Source: an uncultured Candidatus Saccharibacteria bacterium (GTDB taxonomy: Bacteria > Patescibacteriota > Saccharimonadia > Saccharimonadales > Saccharimonadaceae). From it: a stretch of 64,000 nucleotides of DNA. Where the stretch lies: NCBI GenBank assembly GCA_946530965.1, contig CAMNAK010000001.1:124001-188000 (forward strand), written 5' to 3'. This document shows, in pieces, positions 21,445 through 30,551 of this stretch (positions are counted from its first letter, which is position 1; the number at the start of each line of letters is the position of its first letter). The notes under the pieces are model-generated. The model saw only the letters and a program-made list of their open reading frames with translations, had not been told where the DNA came from and did not search any database. The position numbers and the translations under genes were made by a program.

Positions 21445-21548
21445 TTGCTAATGTAGCCATTAACTTGCAAAATCTGCAAGCTAATCCAGATAAGCTAATA
21501 AAGCTAAGGTGTATTAACTTGCAAAAATCGCAAGCTAAAGCCCATATG
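21445..21548. repeat. Dimeric hairpin repeat, copy A
   Basis: Contains ATTAACTTGCAaaatcTGCAAGCTAA and ATTAACTTGCaaaaatcGCAAGCTAA; aligns with 26817-26922. Confidence 0.65.
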
Positions 21549-21623
21549 TGAGATTTGGGCCAGGACGCAAAAGGTTGTAGCGGCCCCTTGTGCTACAATA
21601 TAGTTATTAATTGAGGTAGAAAA

Positions 21624-23219
21624 ATGCTATTGAATGACAAGATTTTGGTAGGCAAAAGCGGCGACAAAGAGCTCTTTATCCTGCCTAAAATGGCAAACCG
21701 CCACGGGCTAATTACGGGTGCAAGCGGCTCTGGTAAAACTATTACTTTGAAGGTTATGGCCGAGAGCTTTTCGGATGCTGGCGTACCAGTATTCTTGGCT
21801 GACGTAAAGGGCGATCTTGCCGGTACGGCCATGATGGGTGAGGTTAACGAGAATATCCAAGAGCGCCTCGATGCTCTTAATATTCCAGATTTCGAGCCAA
21901 AATCCTTCCCAGTAAGATTCTGGGATATCTATGGCGAGAATGGTCATCCAGTCCGCGCTAACGTTGAGCAAGTTGGTCCAGAAATCCTTAGTATGATGCT
22001 TGGCCTAACAGAAGCTCAGGAAGGCAATCTCGCCATCGCTTTCGAAGTTGCAGAGGATGAACAGCTTCCGTTAATTAATCTTGAGGATTTGCGCGCAGTT
22101 CTTGCTTATGTCGCCGAAAATAAGGACAAATATGTAACTAAGTATGGCAATATAACAACTCAGAGTATTGGCGTTATTCAGCGTAGCCTCCTGACCTTAG
22201 AAAAGCAGGGTGCAGACAAGTTCTTTGGCGAGCCGGCCCTAGATATTAACGATTTCTTTGCTGTAGATAAAGATGGTCGTGGCGTAATTAATACGCTCCA
22301 CGCAGTTAAGCTATTCGAAAGCCCAGATCTATACGCAAGCTTCCTATTGTGGCTCCTAACCAGCCTATTTAGTCAGACGAATGAAGTTGGTGATCTAGAT
22401 AAGCCAAAGATGGTCTTCTTCTTCGATGAGGCTCACTTGCTATTCAATGGTATGCCTACTTATCGCCTCAAGAGGATTACTCAGGTTGTAAAACTTATCC
22501 GTTCTCATGGTATTGGCCTATACTTCATTTCTCAGCGTCCAACAGACATTCCGGATGAAATTATGTCCCAGCTTGGTAATCGTGTCCAGCATACGCTCCG
22601 TGCCTATACTCCAGCCGAGCAAAAGATTGTTAAGGCTAGCGCAGATTCCTTCCGTACGAATCCAGAATTCGATACCGCCGAGGCTATTCTCGCTCTTGGT
22701 ACAGGCGAAGCTTTGGTCTCCTTCCAGGATGCAAAGGGCGCGCCAAATATTGTCGAGAAGGCAACGATCTTGCCTCCACAGAGTCAGATGGGTGTAATCG
22801 ATGGTATCGCACGCCAGAAGATTATCAATGAGAGTCCATTCGTTGGCAAGTACGATACTGCCATTGATCCAGATTCTGCCTTCGAGCGTATTCAAAGAAT
22901 GAAGGCTGAGCTTGCCGAGCAGGCGATTAGTGAAGGTATTATTGAACAGCCGGTTCAATACAAGGGTGAAAGCCCTGAAGATATCCAAAGGCGTAATATC
23001 GAAGCCTTTAATGCAAAGCTTCGCGAGAATCAGGCGGCAAACCAGGCTGTTCTGCAGCAACAACAGACTGCTCCAGCTAAGACAACCAAGACTACGAAGG
23101 TTCCACAGAGCAAGCTAGAGAAATATGCTGACCGCGCCGTTGGCAACATGGTCGGTAGCGCAAGTAGCGCCGTTGGTAGAAACCTCATGAATAAGTTCCT
23201 AAAGAGCTTCTTTAAGTAA
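21624..23219 (+). CDS. HerA-like / DUF853-type P-loop ATPase
   Basis: GLITGASGSGKTITLKVMAES, PVFLADVKGDLAG, KMVFFFDEAHLLFNG, GLYFISQRPTDIPDEIMSQLGNRVQHTLRA. Confidence 0.88.
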   Translation: MLLNDKILVGKSGDKELFILPKMANRHGLITGASGSGKTITLKVMAESFSDAGVPVFLADVKGDLAGTAMMGEVNENIQERLDALNIPDFEPKSFPVRFWDIYGENGHPVRANVEQVGPEILSMMLGLTEAQEGNLAIAFEVAEDEQLPLINLEDLRAVLAYVAENKDKYVTKYGNITTQSIGVIQRSLLTLEKQGADKFFGEPALDINDFFAVDKDGRGVINTLHAVKLFESPDLYASFLLWLLTSLFSQTNEVGDLDKPKMVFFFDEAHLLFNGMPTYRLKRITQVVKLIRSHGIGLYFISQRPTDIPDEIMSQLGNRVQHTLRAYTPAEQKIVKASADSFRTNPEFDTAEAILALGTGEALVSFQDAKGAPNIVEKATILPPQSQMGVIDGIARQKIINESPFVGKYDTAIDPDSAFERIQRMKAELAEQAISEGIIEQPVQYKGESPEDIQRRNIEAFNAKLRENQAANQAVLQQQQTAPAKTTKTTKVPQSKLEKYADRAVGNMVGSASSAVGRNLMNKFLKSFFK

Positions 23220-23221
23220 TA

Positions 23222-23255
23222 TAAAAATCCACCAGTTAACGCTGGTGGGTTTTTG
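23222..23255. terminator. Bidirectional terminator
   Basis: AAATCCACCAGttaaCGCTGGTGGGTTTTT. Confidence 0.8.
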
Positions 23256-23258
23256 ATG

Positions 23259-23492
23259 CTAGACTAATTGGCCGTAAACTTCGCCAAACTTGTCCTCTTC
23301 GACTCCTAAATCTCGGAGCATGGCGTAGGCTCGCTCCATTGGAATATATGAGAAGCAGTTAGATTCGTTCAGGATTTTTGCAATCGCGTTGTATTTCTTG
23401 AATTCGTTTGACGTTTCGTCGTAATTCTTTGCGAGATTTTGTGCCTTATCTCTTAACTCGACTTGGATTTGTGGTATTTCTTGGTTGTTCAT
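23259..23492 (-). CDS. Small hypothetical protein
   Basis: 77 aa, immediately adjacent to the upstream 672-aa CDS. Confidence 0.5.
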   Translation of the reverse strand: MNNQEIPQIQVELRDKAQNLAKNYDETSNEFKKYNAIAKILNESNCFSYIPMERAYAMLRDLGVEEDKFGEVYGQLV

Positions 23493-25510
23493 TATGCATT
23501 CCTCGAATTAACGCTTGATGGGAAGTTAATATTTGGTACTGGGCGTAGATGCATTCCAGAAACAATTGTGAGTTGCTCGCCATCAAAGACTTCCTGTAGT
23601 TCTCCGGATTCCGCCTTTAAAACTTCGGATTTATTTGTGACGTAGAAATGCTCGGTATTTTCTGGGTTGGCATCGAAACTAGTATCGTTGAAAGATAGGA
23701 CAGTCTCTACTGCAATATCTATAACATTCTCGCCCTCATCATCGTAGATGTCTCGCCTTACAACCGAAATGTTAGCCTGCTGCATATCGTATTCTTTGCT
23801 AAACATCGAATTGAATAGCTGGTAGAGGCGCACAGAAACATCGAGATCTTTTAGGCCATTCTGCTCAAGGATGTTTAGCAAGGTCTGTTTCTTTTCTTGT
23901 AGGCTAATCTTCTCAAAGCCACCGTTGGACTCAGCATATTCATTTAATGCCTCGCTAATGCGGCGTTGTTTTTCGGCTTCAGGATTGCCGGCTTCTGTTT
24001 CTTGCTGATTAATAAGGTCATACATCTTCTGGTAAGATTCGTCGAAACGCGCTCTAGTTTCTTCGTTGTCAGTCATGAGCTTTAGACCACTAAGCGGAGC
24101 GCCGACTTTTGCTGCAGTAAGGTCGCTTCGGTAAACTTCCTTTACGGTGTCTGCGCCAACAATCATATCATCGCAGCGGAAGCGAAGATTGGCGTGGCCT
24201 GAGCCATATTCACCATTCCCGAGCTTATGGCCGGTGCTGTCGAAATAGCTAACCTCAAAATTAATTCCGTATTCATTGAGCATTTTGCCAAGAATCATGG
24301 TTAGCTCATAGCAAACTGCGCGGTTGTTTTCTGGCGTAATTTGCTCGATATAGCTAATGTCTTTATGGATAGCGCCTAGGTTTTCTTCGCCATAACCGGC
24401 CATATAACGGCCGTCATAACTCAGTAATTTACAAAGCTTGATATATGTAAATAAAGCTTTATCTAGATTAGTGGCATCTTCTGGCATGCCTTCGGTAAGG
24501 GCGGAATGTAGCTCTGGAGAAATCTTAGTCTTTTCGAGGAGCGGTTCGTTGGTCTCCATGACCTTGTTTATGAAATCATGATTAATAACGCGGCAATACT
24601 CGGACATATGCTCGCGCGCTCTGTCTGGTAGGCAGAATTTATCGTTAAATAAGTCCGAATGGTCTTCTATAAACTTGGCGAGTTCAGCCTGAGAAACGCC
24701 TTCGACAGAGCCTTTCTCGTTGAGTGCGGTCAGAAAATCGTCGTCGCTCTGATCAAAGAAGGCCAGAATATCGTTGCCATTTAGTTGAATGTCTTTACCG
24801 TCAAGTTTATCTGTTAGCGGATTTTCCTCGCAATAATTCCGGAAAGCTTCAGGACCTGTTGCTTCGCGAATAATCTGAATCCTCTTAACTTCTGTCTCGG
24901 TTAAATCTTCTAGCTTGCCGTCTTGTTGCAGCTTGTCTAGGCTGCGCATTAGCTGAGCAGGTGAATCGATGCAGGAATGCGTAACTGAAACCGTATCGAC
25001 GTCTATTGTGCCATCATAAGTCTTAACTTCGCGGCTAGTCATCTGCGAAACGGAAGGAATCTCTCCATCGAGTAGTTTCTGGACTTTATCAAAGAAAACG
25101 CCGTTGGAAATGGCACGAATGGCGGTCTCCTCGTTGATCTTTTTGTCGGTCATGAGACCGGCTTCGACTACTGGACTTGCGTGAAGTTCTTCAAAATCCT
25201 CATCGGAAATAAATATATACTGTTCTTGCCAATTAGGAACCTTGTCTTCTTTGACAAGATATTTCTCGAGGTCCGCCATGCCCATGTTTACGATATGCTC
25301 GTCGGCAAAAATTGAGTTGCCCTTGGAGTTTAGACCTTTTTCGCGAAGCCTACGCTGGTAGCTAGGACTATTAGTATCTGCTTCAGGATTTTGGGCTAGT
25401 TCGGCAAGAGAGTCCCATTCGTTGGTCTGTTCTTCGGAAGCGGAATCTTGGGCCTCTGCGGGGCTGGTTTCTTTGGCGAATTTGCTCTTAATAAAAGACC
25501 TCAGGCTCAT
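23492..25510 (-). CDS. Large hypothetical protein with possible transglutaminase/papain-like segment
   Basis: Start chosen at 25510 (MSLRSFIKSKF); CYELTMILGKMLNEYGINFEVSYF...GHANLRFRCDDMIVGADTV gives a Cys...His...Asp order. Confidence 0.55.
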   Translation of the reverse strand: MSLRSFIKSKFAKETSPAEAQDSASEEQTNEWDSLAELAQNPEADTNSPSYQRRLREKGLNSKGNSIFADEHIVNMGMADLEKYLVKEDKVPNWQEQYIFISDEDFEELHASPVVEAGLMTDKKINEETAIRAISNGVFFDKVQKLLDGEIPSVSQMTSREVKTYDGTIDVDTVSVTHSCIDSPAQLMRSLDKLQQDGKLEDLTETEVKRIQIIREATGPEAFRNYCEENPLTDKLDGKDIQLNGNDILAFFDQSDDDFLTALNEKGSVEGVSQAELAKFIEDHSDLFNDKFCLPDRAREHMSEYCRVINHDFINKVMETNEPLLEKTKISPELHSALTEGMPEDATNLDKALFTYIKLCKLLSYDGRYMAGYGEENLGAIHKDISYIEQITPENNRAVCYELTMILGKMLNEYGINFEVSYFDSTGHKLGNGEYGSGHANLRFRCDDMIVGADTVKEVYRSDLTAAKVGAPLSGLKLMTDNEETRARFDESYQKMYDLINQQETEAGNPEAEKQRRISEALNEYAESNGGFEKISLQEKKQTLLNILEQNGLKDLDVSVRLYQLFNSMFSKEYDMQQANISVVRRDIYDDEGENVIDIAVETVLSFNDTSFDANPENTEHFYVTNKSEVLKAESGELQEVFDGEQLTIVSGMHLRPVPNINFPSSVNSRNA

Positions 25511-25590
25511 AAGGAAATTATAACAAAAAATATATGGGGTAGTTTGGTTAGAATTATACTCTATCCGAAGGTGGGTTTTTATTGTACAAT

Positions 25591-26331
25591 ATGCCGAACA
25601 TGGATAAAGCAATCTCTATTAACAATCAACTTGTTAAAATTCCAACGCACGTCGCAATTATTGTTGATGGCAATGGCCGTTGGGCGAAAGAGCGTGGCTT
25701 GACGCGCATGAAGGGTCACGATGCTGGCTTTAAAAACCTCAAAAAGCTCGCCAACCATATCTTTGACCGTGGCGTAAAAGTTATAAGCTTTTATGTATTT
25801 TCTACAGAGAATTTTAAACGTAGCGAAGAAGAAGTAAGCCATCTTATGGACATCTTTGTAAAGATGTGTCGTTTTGAGCTTAAAACTTTCATGAAGAATA
25901 ACATTCGCGTAATTTTTAGCGGTGCAGACGAACCACTTCCAAAGAAGGTTATTGAAGCTAGAGATTGGATTGCCGATCAGACTAAGGAAAATACCGGTGG
26001 CATTATGAACTTTTGCCTTAACTATGGTGGTCGCGCAGAGATTGTTAATGCTGTAAAAAGAATTGCTGCAGAGAAAAATCCAGAAGAGATCGCTGAGCTT
26101 ACTGAACAAGACTTCGCAAAGTATCTCTACCAGGATCTACCAGATGTGGACTTTATGATTCGTACGAGTGGCGAGCAGCGCCTAAGTAACTTCTTGCTCT
26201 GGCAGAATTCCTATGCCGAATTCTATTTTCCAGAAACCAAGTTTCCTGACTTTAATGCGGAAGATTTCGACCAAGCGCTAATTGAGTATACGCGCCGCGA
26301 TCGCCGTTTTGGCGCGATTAAAAATGCCTAA
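25591..26331 (+). CDS. uppS: Polyprenyl (undecaprenyl) diphosphate synthase
   Basis: HVAIIVDGNGRWAKERGL, GHDAGFKNL, FYVFSTENFKRS, DFMIRTSGEQRLSNFLLWQNSYAEFYF. Confidence 0.95.
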   Translation: MPNMDKAISINNQLVKIPTHVAIIVDGNGRWAKERGLTRMKGHDAGFKNLKKLANHIFDRGVKVISFYVFSTENFKRSEEEVSHLMDIFVKMCRFELKTFMKNNIRVIFSGADEPLPKKVIEARDWIADQTKENTGGIMNFCLNYGGRAEIVNAVKRIAAEKNPEEIAELTEQDFAKYLYQDLPDVDFMIRTSGEQRLSNFLLWQNSYAEFYFPETKFPDFNAEDFDQALIEYTRRDRRFGAIKNA

Positions 26332-26668
26332 AATGGATAGAAATGACGACCGAACAAATAAAAGAAAGGATTATTCGTAGTATTGCTCGCAGTATGGAAG
26401 TTGGGGGGAGTAAATTACGACCACGACGATTCGACTGAAGAATCTTTTTGCTTACTGCATCAGCGAAGTGTGTAGATGGTGTCTATGGGTGAGTTTCGGG
26501 TGAGCGGGTTATTCTGAGCCAAAAACGAACAGAACATAAAACAGACCCCATTACTAAACTGCTCACTTTCGTATTAGAATTATAAGGCCCAAAGAAAAAC
26601 ACCCCTATAAATAGGGATGCTTTTCACTAACGTCAAATGAGCAATATTTCCATTGTGACGTCTAAATA

Positions 26669-26753
26669 TGGTCCGCGAGACTGGACTTGAACCAGCACGC
26701 CGATTGGCATATGCTCCTAAGGCATACGTGTATACCAATTTCACCACTCGCGG
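26669..26753 (-). tRNA. tRNA-Leu (anticodon UAG), CCA encoded
   Basis: Minus strand CCGCGAG...TATGC-CTTAGGA-GCATA...long variable arm...CTGGTTCAAGTCCAG...CTCGCGGACCA. Confidence 0.95.
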
Positions 26754-26816
26754 ATGTAAAGCTAGTATATCAGAAAGATTGAAAAAACGCAAATCGTCAT
26801 CCGAATCCGGGTATTA

Positions 26817-26922
26817 TTCGCGAACGTAGGCATTAACTTTCCAAAATAGAAAGTTTATATAGATAAGCCAATAACGCTAAGGTGTATTAACTTTCTAAAA
26901 TCGCAAGCTAAAGTCTACGTTA
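26817..26922. repeat. Dimeric hairpin repeat, copy B
   Basis: ATTAACTTTCcaaaataGAAAGT ... GCTAAGGTGTATTAACTTTCtaaaatcGCAAGCTAAAG; outer inverted repeat AACGTAG/CTACGTT. Confidence 0.65.
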
Positions 26923-27045
26923 GAAAAATAATTCTAATCAAGAAACCCTCTATAAAACTCCAAAATTTAAACCACGAGCATCTTAAAAACTCGCAGCGCT
27001 TATGCTAAACTAATATAAGGTATTTGAGGAAAAAGTAAGGGGAGA

Positions 27046-28641
27046 ATGAATAAGTTAGCCGTTTATTTAAACAAGAATATTGATGGAGTTGTTTATAGTG
27101 CTCCTAATATTTTGGACAAATATTCTTGCGATCGTTCGGTTTTAAAATACAAACCAAAACTCGTGGCAATTCCAGCCAACGTTGCCGATGTACGACGTCT
27201 AGTAAAATTTGCTAACCAGCTCGCCAGTAAAGGCATGAATATGCCCATCACGGTTCGTGGTGGCGGTCATAGCAAAACCGGTACAGCAATTGGTAGTGGC
27301 ATTATCATGTCTACCGAGCGCCTAAATCATATCCAGGAAATCGACACACGCCAGCGTCTTATTCGTGTCCAGGCTGGCGCAACGCTTGGCGAAGTTCAGG
27401 CTGCTCTTAATATGTCTGGCATGGAGCTTCCAGTTTTTGGCGATCCAAAAATGACTATCGGTGGCCTCATTGCAAACTGCGCCCCGGCTTCCGTTAATAC
27501 TCGCCCAAGCACAATTATCGACTTTATCGAAGATATGGAAGTCGTGATTGCGGACGGTAGTCTTATTCAAGTTCACAAAATCACTAGCAGTCGTGCGGAC
27601 AAAATCGGCAACGGCAAAAATCTTGAAGCCCGTATTTACAAGCAGCTCAAGGAATTCCTCGAAAAGAATCAATTAATACTAGATAAGGTTAATGATGCTA
27701 AGGAAAGCCGATCTTGGTATTCAGGCATCAAAGATGTCTGCGCAAAGCGTGGCTTTAATCTTGCTCCTATTTTCTGTGGTTCTGAGGGTACGCTTGGTGT
27801 AATTACTGAGGTTATCCTTCATGTCGAGCCAATCTTTGAATCGCCAAACTTTATCGCAATCGTTTGCGACGATATCAAGAGCTTCGAAAAAGCTACGCAG
27901 CTTATCGAGAAAGAGAAGTTTACCGATGCTATCTTCTATGATACGGAAATCTTTGCAGATATCGAGCAGACCGGTAAGAGCCTAAAGTTTATCAAGAAAG
28001 CCAAGAAAAATGGCTATCTTATTGTCGCGAACGCCAAAGATGACTCGCATGCAAAGCGTCGCTCAAAGATTAAATCCCTGGAAAAGAAGCTTGAAAAGAG
28101 CCATAAACTCATCGTTGCCAATGCCGAAAATAAGGGAGACTTTATTGCGATTCATGAGAATCTTATCGCTTATCTCAGCCAAGATAATCTCGAGTCTCGC
28201 GTTCCAGTTGTCGATCAGGTATATATTCCAAAAGAAAAACGCGTAGAGTTCTTAAAGCAACTCGAGGCTTTATCTGACGTGCATAATATGCCTATGCCAG
28301 CCTACGGCTCTATTGAATATGATACTTATACTGTCCGTCCAAAGCTTCGCGCCGACGATCTAAAATCTTACAAGAGAATGATCGACTTCCTCCGTGATTA
28401 CATTGCTATTGTAAAAGAATGCGGTGGCCATGTTTGTGGTGCTGCCCCAGAAGGTCGCTTCTTGGCTCCATTTATTAAAGCTGAGACCAACCCTGCTATT
28501 ATTGAGCTCAATCGTAAGGTAAAAGATATTATCGATCCAAACCATATCTTCAATCCGGGCATCAAGCACGAAGCTGATGCGCGTGTGATTTTCAAGCATT
28601 TCCGCACAGAATATGGCGGGGATCTCCAAAGCTCTTACTAG
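27046..28641 (+). CDS. FAD-binding (GlcD/PCMH-type) oxidoreductase
   Basis: MPITVRGGGHSKTGTAIGSGIIMSTERLN, GDPKMTIGGLIANCA, GSEGTLGVITEVILHVEP, DPNHIFNPG. Confidence 0.9.
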   Translation: MNKLAVYLNKNIDGVVYSAPNILDKYSCDRSVLKYKPKLVAIPANVADVRRLVKFANQLASKGMNMPITVRGGGHSKTGTAIGSGIIMSTERLNHIQEIDTRQRLIRVQAGATLGEVQAALNMSGMELPVFGDPKMTIGGLIANCAPASVNTRPSTIIDFIEDMEVVIADGSLIQVHKITSSRADKIGNGKNLEARIYKQLKEFLEKNQLILDKVNDAKESRSWYSGIKDVCAKRGFNLAPIFCGSEGTLGVITEVILHVEPIFESPNFIAIVCDDIKSFEKATQLIEKEKFTDAIFYDTEIFADIEQTGKSLKFIKKAKKNGYLIVANAKDDSHAKRRSKIKSLEKKLEKSHKLIVANAENKGDFIAIHENLIAYLSQDNLESRVPVVDQVYIPKEKRVEFLKQLEALSDVHNMPMPAYGSIEYDTYTVRPKLRADDLKSYKRMIDFLRDYIAIVKECGGHVCGAAPEGRFLAPFIKAETNPAIIELNRKVKDIIDPNHIFNPGIKHEADARVIFKHFRTEYGGDLQSSY

Positions 28642-28692
28642 TTAAGCGCTCATGGTTCGTCTCTAAAGAGATATTATGCTATAATTTCTCTT

Positions 28693-30096
28693 ATGAAATC
28701 ATCCGTTGAGAAAACTAATACTTCCGCCAAATTTAGCATCGAATTTGACGCGAAAGATTTCGAGCCAGCACGCATCAAGGCCCTAAATCGCCTCGCTCGA
28801 AACATCAAAGTCGCAGGATTCCGCGAAGGTAAAGCTCCTGCAAATATCGTCGAACAGCATGTTGATCCAAACAAGCTAGCAACCGAAACGCTAGATGTTC
28901 TCGTTCGTACGACTATTCCAAAAGTCTTCAACGAAGAAGGCTTGCTTCCAATTTCTACTCCTCATGTAGATGTTATTAAGTTCATCCCTGGCGAAAGCGC
29001 AGAAATTACCATCACTGCCGACATCATGCCAGAGGTAGAATTCTGCGATTACGAATCTTTGAAGGCAGACTACGTCAAGCAGACTATTGTCGAAGCTGAT
29101 GTCGACGATGTTCTAAACCGTATTGCTGAAAGCTTCGCAGAAACAGAAGTTGTAAAGCGCGCAGCAAAAGAAGGCGATGAAACCGTTATCGACTTCACTG
29201 GCAAGAAAGATGGTGTTGCATTTGATGGCGGCAGCGCAAAAGATTTCAAGCTTCGCCTTGGTTCTGGTCAGTTTATTCCAGGCTTCGAAGACGGCATCGT
29301 TGGCCACGAAGTTGGCGATAAGTTCGATCTAAACCTTACCTTCCCAGAAGATTATGGCAATGCCGATCTTGCTGGTCAGAAGGTTGTCTTTGAGGTCCTC
29401 TTGAAGCAGGTTAACGAAATCAAGAAACCAGCTATCGATGACGAACTTGCAAAGAAGACTGGTGCTTTCGATAGTCTAGACAAGCTCAAAGCAGACATCT
29501 TGAAGAATCTCGAAGAACAGGCTAAGCGCGCTGCTGACGATCGTTATAAAGACGCTCTTCTAGACGAGCTCGTAAAAGGTTCCAAGACTGAAGCTCCACA
29601 GACTCTAGTCAAAGAACAAATGGAGATGATCCGCAGCGATCTTCTTCGCAATCTAAACGCTCGCAAGATGCAGCTCGAAACCTGGCTCAAGAACACTAGA
29701 AAGACTATGGAAGAATGGGAAAAGGAAGTCGAATTGGCTGCTACAAACCGCGTTCTTTCTAGTATCGTTGTCCAGAAGCTTGGCGACGAACTTGGCATCG
29801 AAATCGCAGACGAGGATGTCGAAGAACAACTCAACCTTATGCGCCAATCTTACGCAAAGAGCCCAGAAGCTCTTAAAGATCTCGAAGATCCACGCACAAA
29901 GGCAAGCATCCGCAACCGTATGCGCGTAAATGCTATTATGGACAAGCTAGTCGAGATTAACCTTCCCCATGCAAAACAGGTCGATCCAAAAGACCTAAAG
30001 CCAAAAGCAGAGAAGAAGTCTGATAAGAAAGCCGATAAAAAGGCAGACAAAAAGTCTGACAAGAAGGCAGACAAGAAAGCCAAGAAAAGCAAATAA
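28693..30096 (+). CDS. tig: Trigger factor with Lys/Asp repeat tail
   Basis: GFREGKAPANIVEQ; FKBP-like TVIDFTGKKDGVAFDGGSAKDFKLRLGSGQFIPGFEDGIVGHEVG; KKSDKKADKKADKKSDKKADKKAKKSK tail. Confidence 0.95.
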   Translation: MKSSVEKTNTSAKFSIEFDAKDFEPARIKALNRLARNIKVAGFREGKAPANIVEQHVDPNKLATETLDVLVRTTIPKVFNEEGLLPISTPHVDVIKFIPGESAEITITADIMPEVEFCDYESLKADYVKQTIVEADVDDVLNRIAESFAETEVVKRAAKEGDETVIDFTGKKDGVAFDGGSAKDFKLRLGSGQFIPGFEDGIVGHEVGDKFDLNLTFPEDYGNADLAGQKVVFEVLLKQVNEIKKPAIDDELAKKTGAFDSLDKLKADILKNLEEQAKRAADDRYKDALLDELVKGSKTEAPQTLVKEQMEMIRSDLLRNLNARKMQLETWLKNTRKTMEEWEKEVELAATNRVLSSIVVQKLGDELGIEIADEDVEEQLNLMRQSYAKSPEALKDLEDPRTKASIRNRMRVNAIMDKLVEINLPHAKQVDPKDLKPKAEKKSDKKADKKADKKSDKKADKKAKKSK

Positions 30097-30107
30097 GTCG
30101 CAATAAA

Positions 30108-30137
30108 AACCACCCCTCGAATGGGGTGGCTTTTGGC
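30108..30137 (+). terminator. Rho-independent terminator after tig
   Basis: AAACCACCCCtcgaatGGGGTGGCTTTT. Confidence 0.85.
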
Positions 30138-30176
30138 CCAAAACAATTGGCTAGGGTCTATGGATGTTTGTTTTTG

Positions 30177-30235
30177 AAAAAGTGTAAAAGTTAACCTAGT
30201 TAACCTAGTTAACTTTATCAACTTTTACACTTTTT
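30177..30235. repeat. Perfect 16-bp inverted repeat enclosing 9-mer iterons
   Basis: AAAAAGTGTAAAAGTT / AACTTTTACACTTTTT arms; loop has GTTAACCTAGTTAACCTAGTTAAC. Confidence 0.85.
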
Positions 30236-30440
30236 TCTTTTTATTAGCAATGTGCCAATGGTCTCCCATGTCGCATTTGTAGGCGTGAAGGGAATGGGGC
30301 GGCAAGCCGTGCTGGTATTCAGATAGGCGCGCGGCGTCTTCTGCATCTTCTTCGCTGTCGTAGCAAATCTTTTGCTTATCTCCAACCCAGCAAAGCTTTG
30401 GATTGTACTGGCCAAAATTAACCTGTCTAGTTGTTGACAT
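30225..30440 (-). CDS. Small hypothetical protein (possible zinc-binding tail)
   Basis: 71 aa MSTTRQVNFGQYNPK...LHAYKCDMGDHWHIANKKKKV. Confidence 0.5.
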   Translation of the reverse strand: MSTTRQVNFGQYNPKLCWVGDKQKICYDSEEDAEDAARLSEYQHGLPPHSLHAYKCDMGDHWHIANKKKKV

Positions 30441-30551
30441 TAAAAAATCTCCTACGAGTATTCTATCATAAGTATAAGCTATATTGACAACATAAGCATG
30501 ATGTGATATAATATGTGCATCCTACTATATTCTACCGAGGAGGTTCTTTTT

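Noticed and set aside
26343-26438. 31-codon ORF MTTEQIKERIIRSIARSMEVGGSKLRPRRFD after uppS
   Set aside because: Looks like a fragment of a decayed gene; flanking frames are broken and I could not assign a family.
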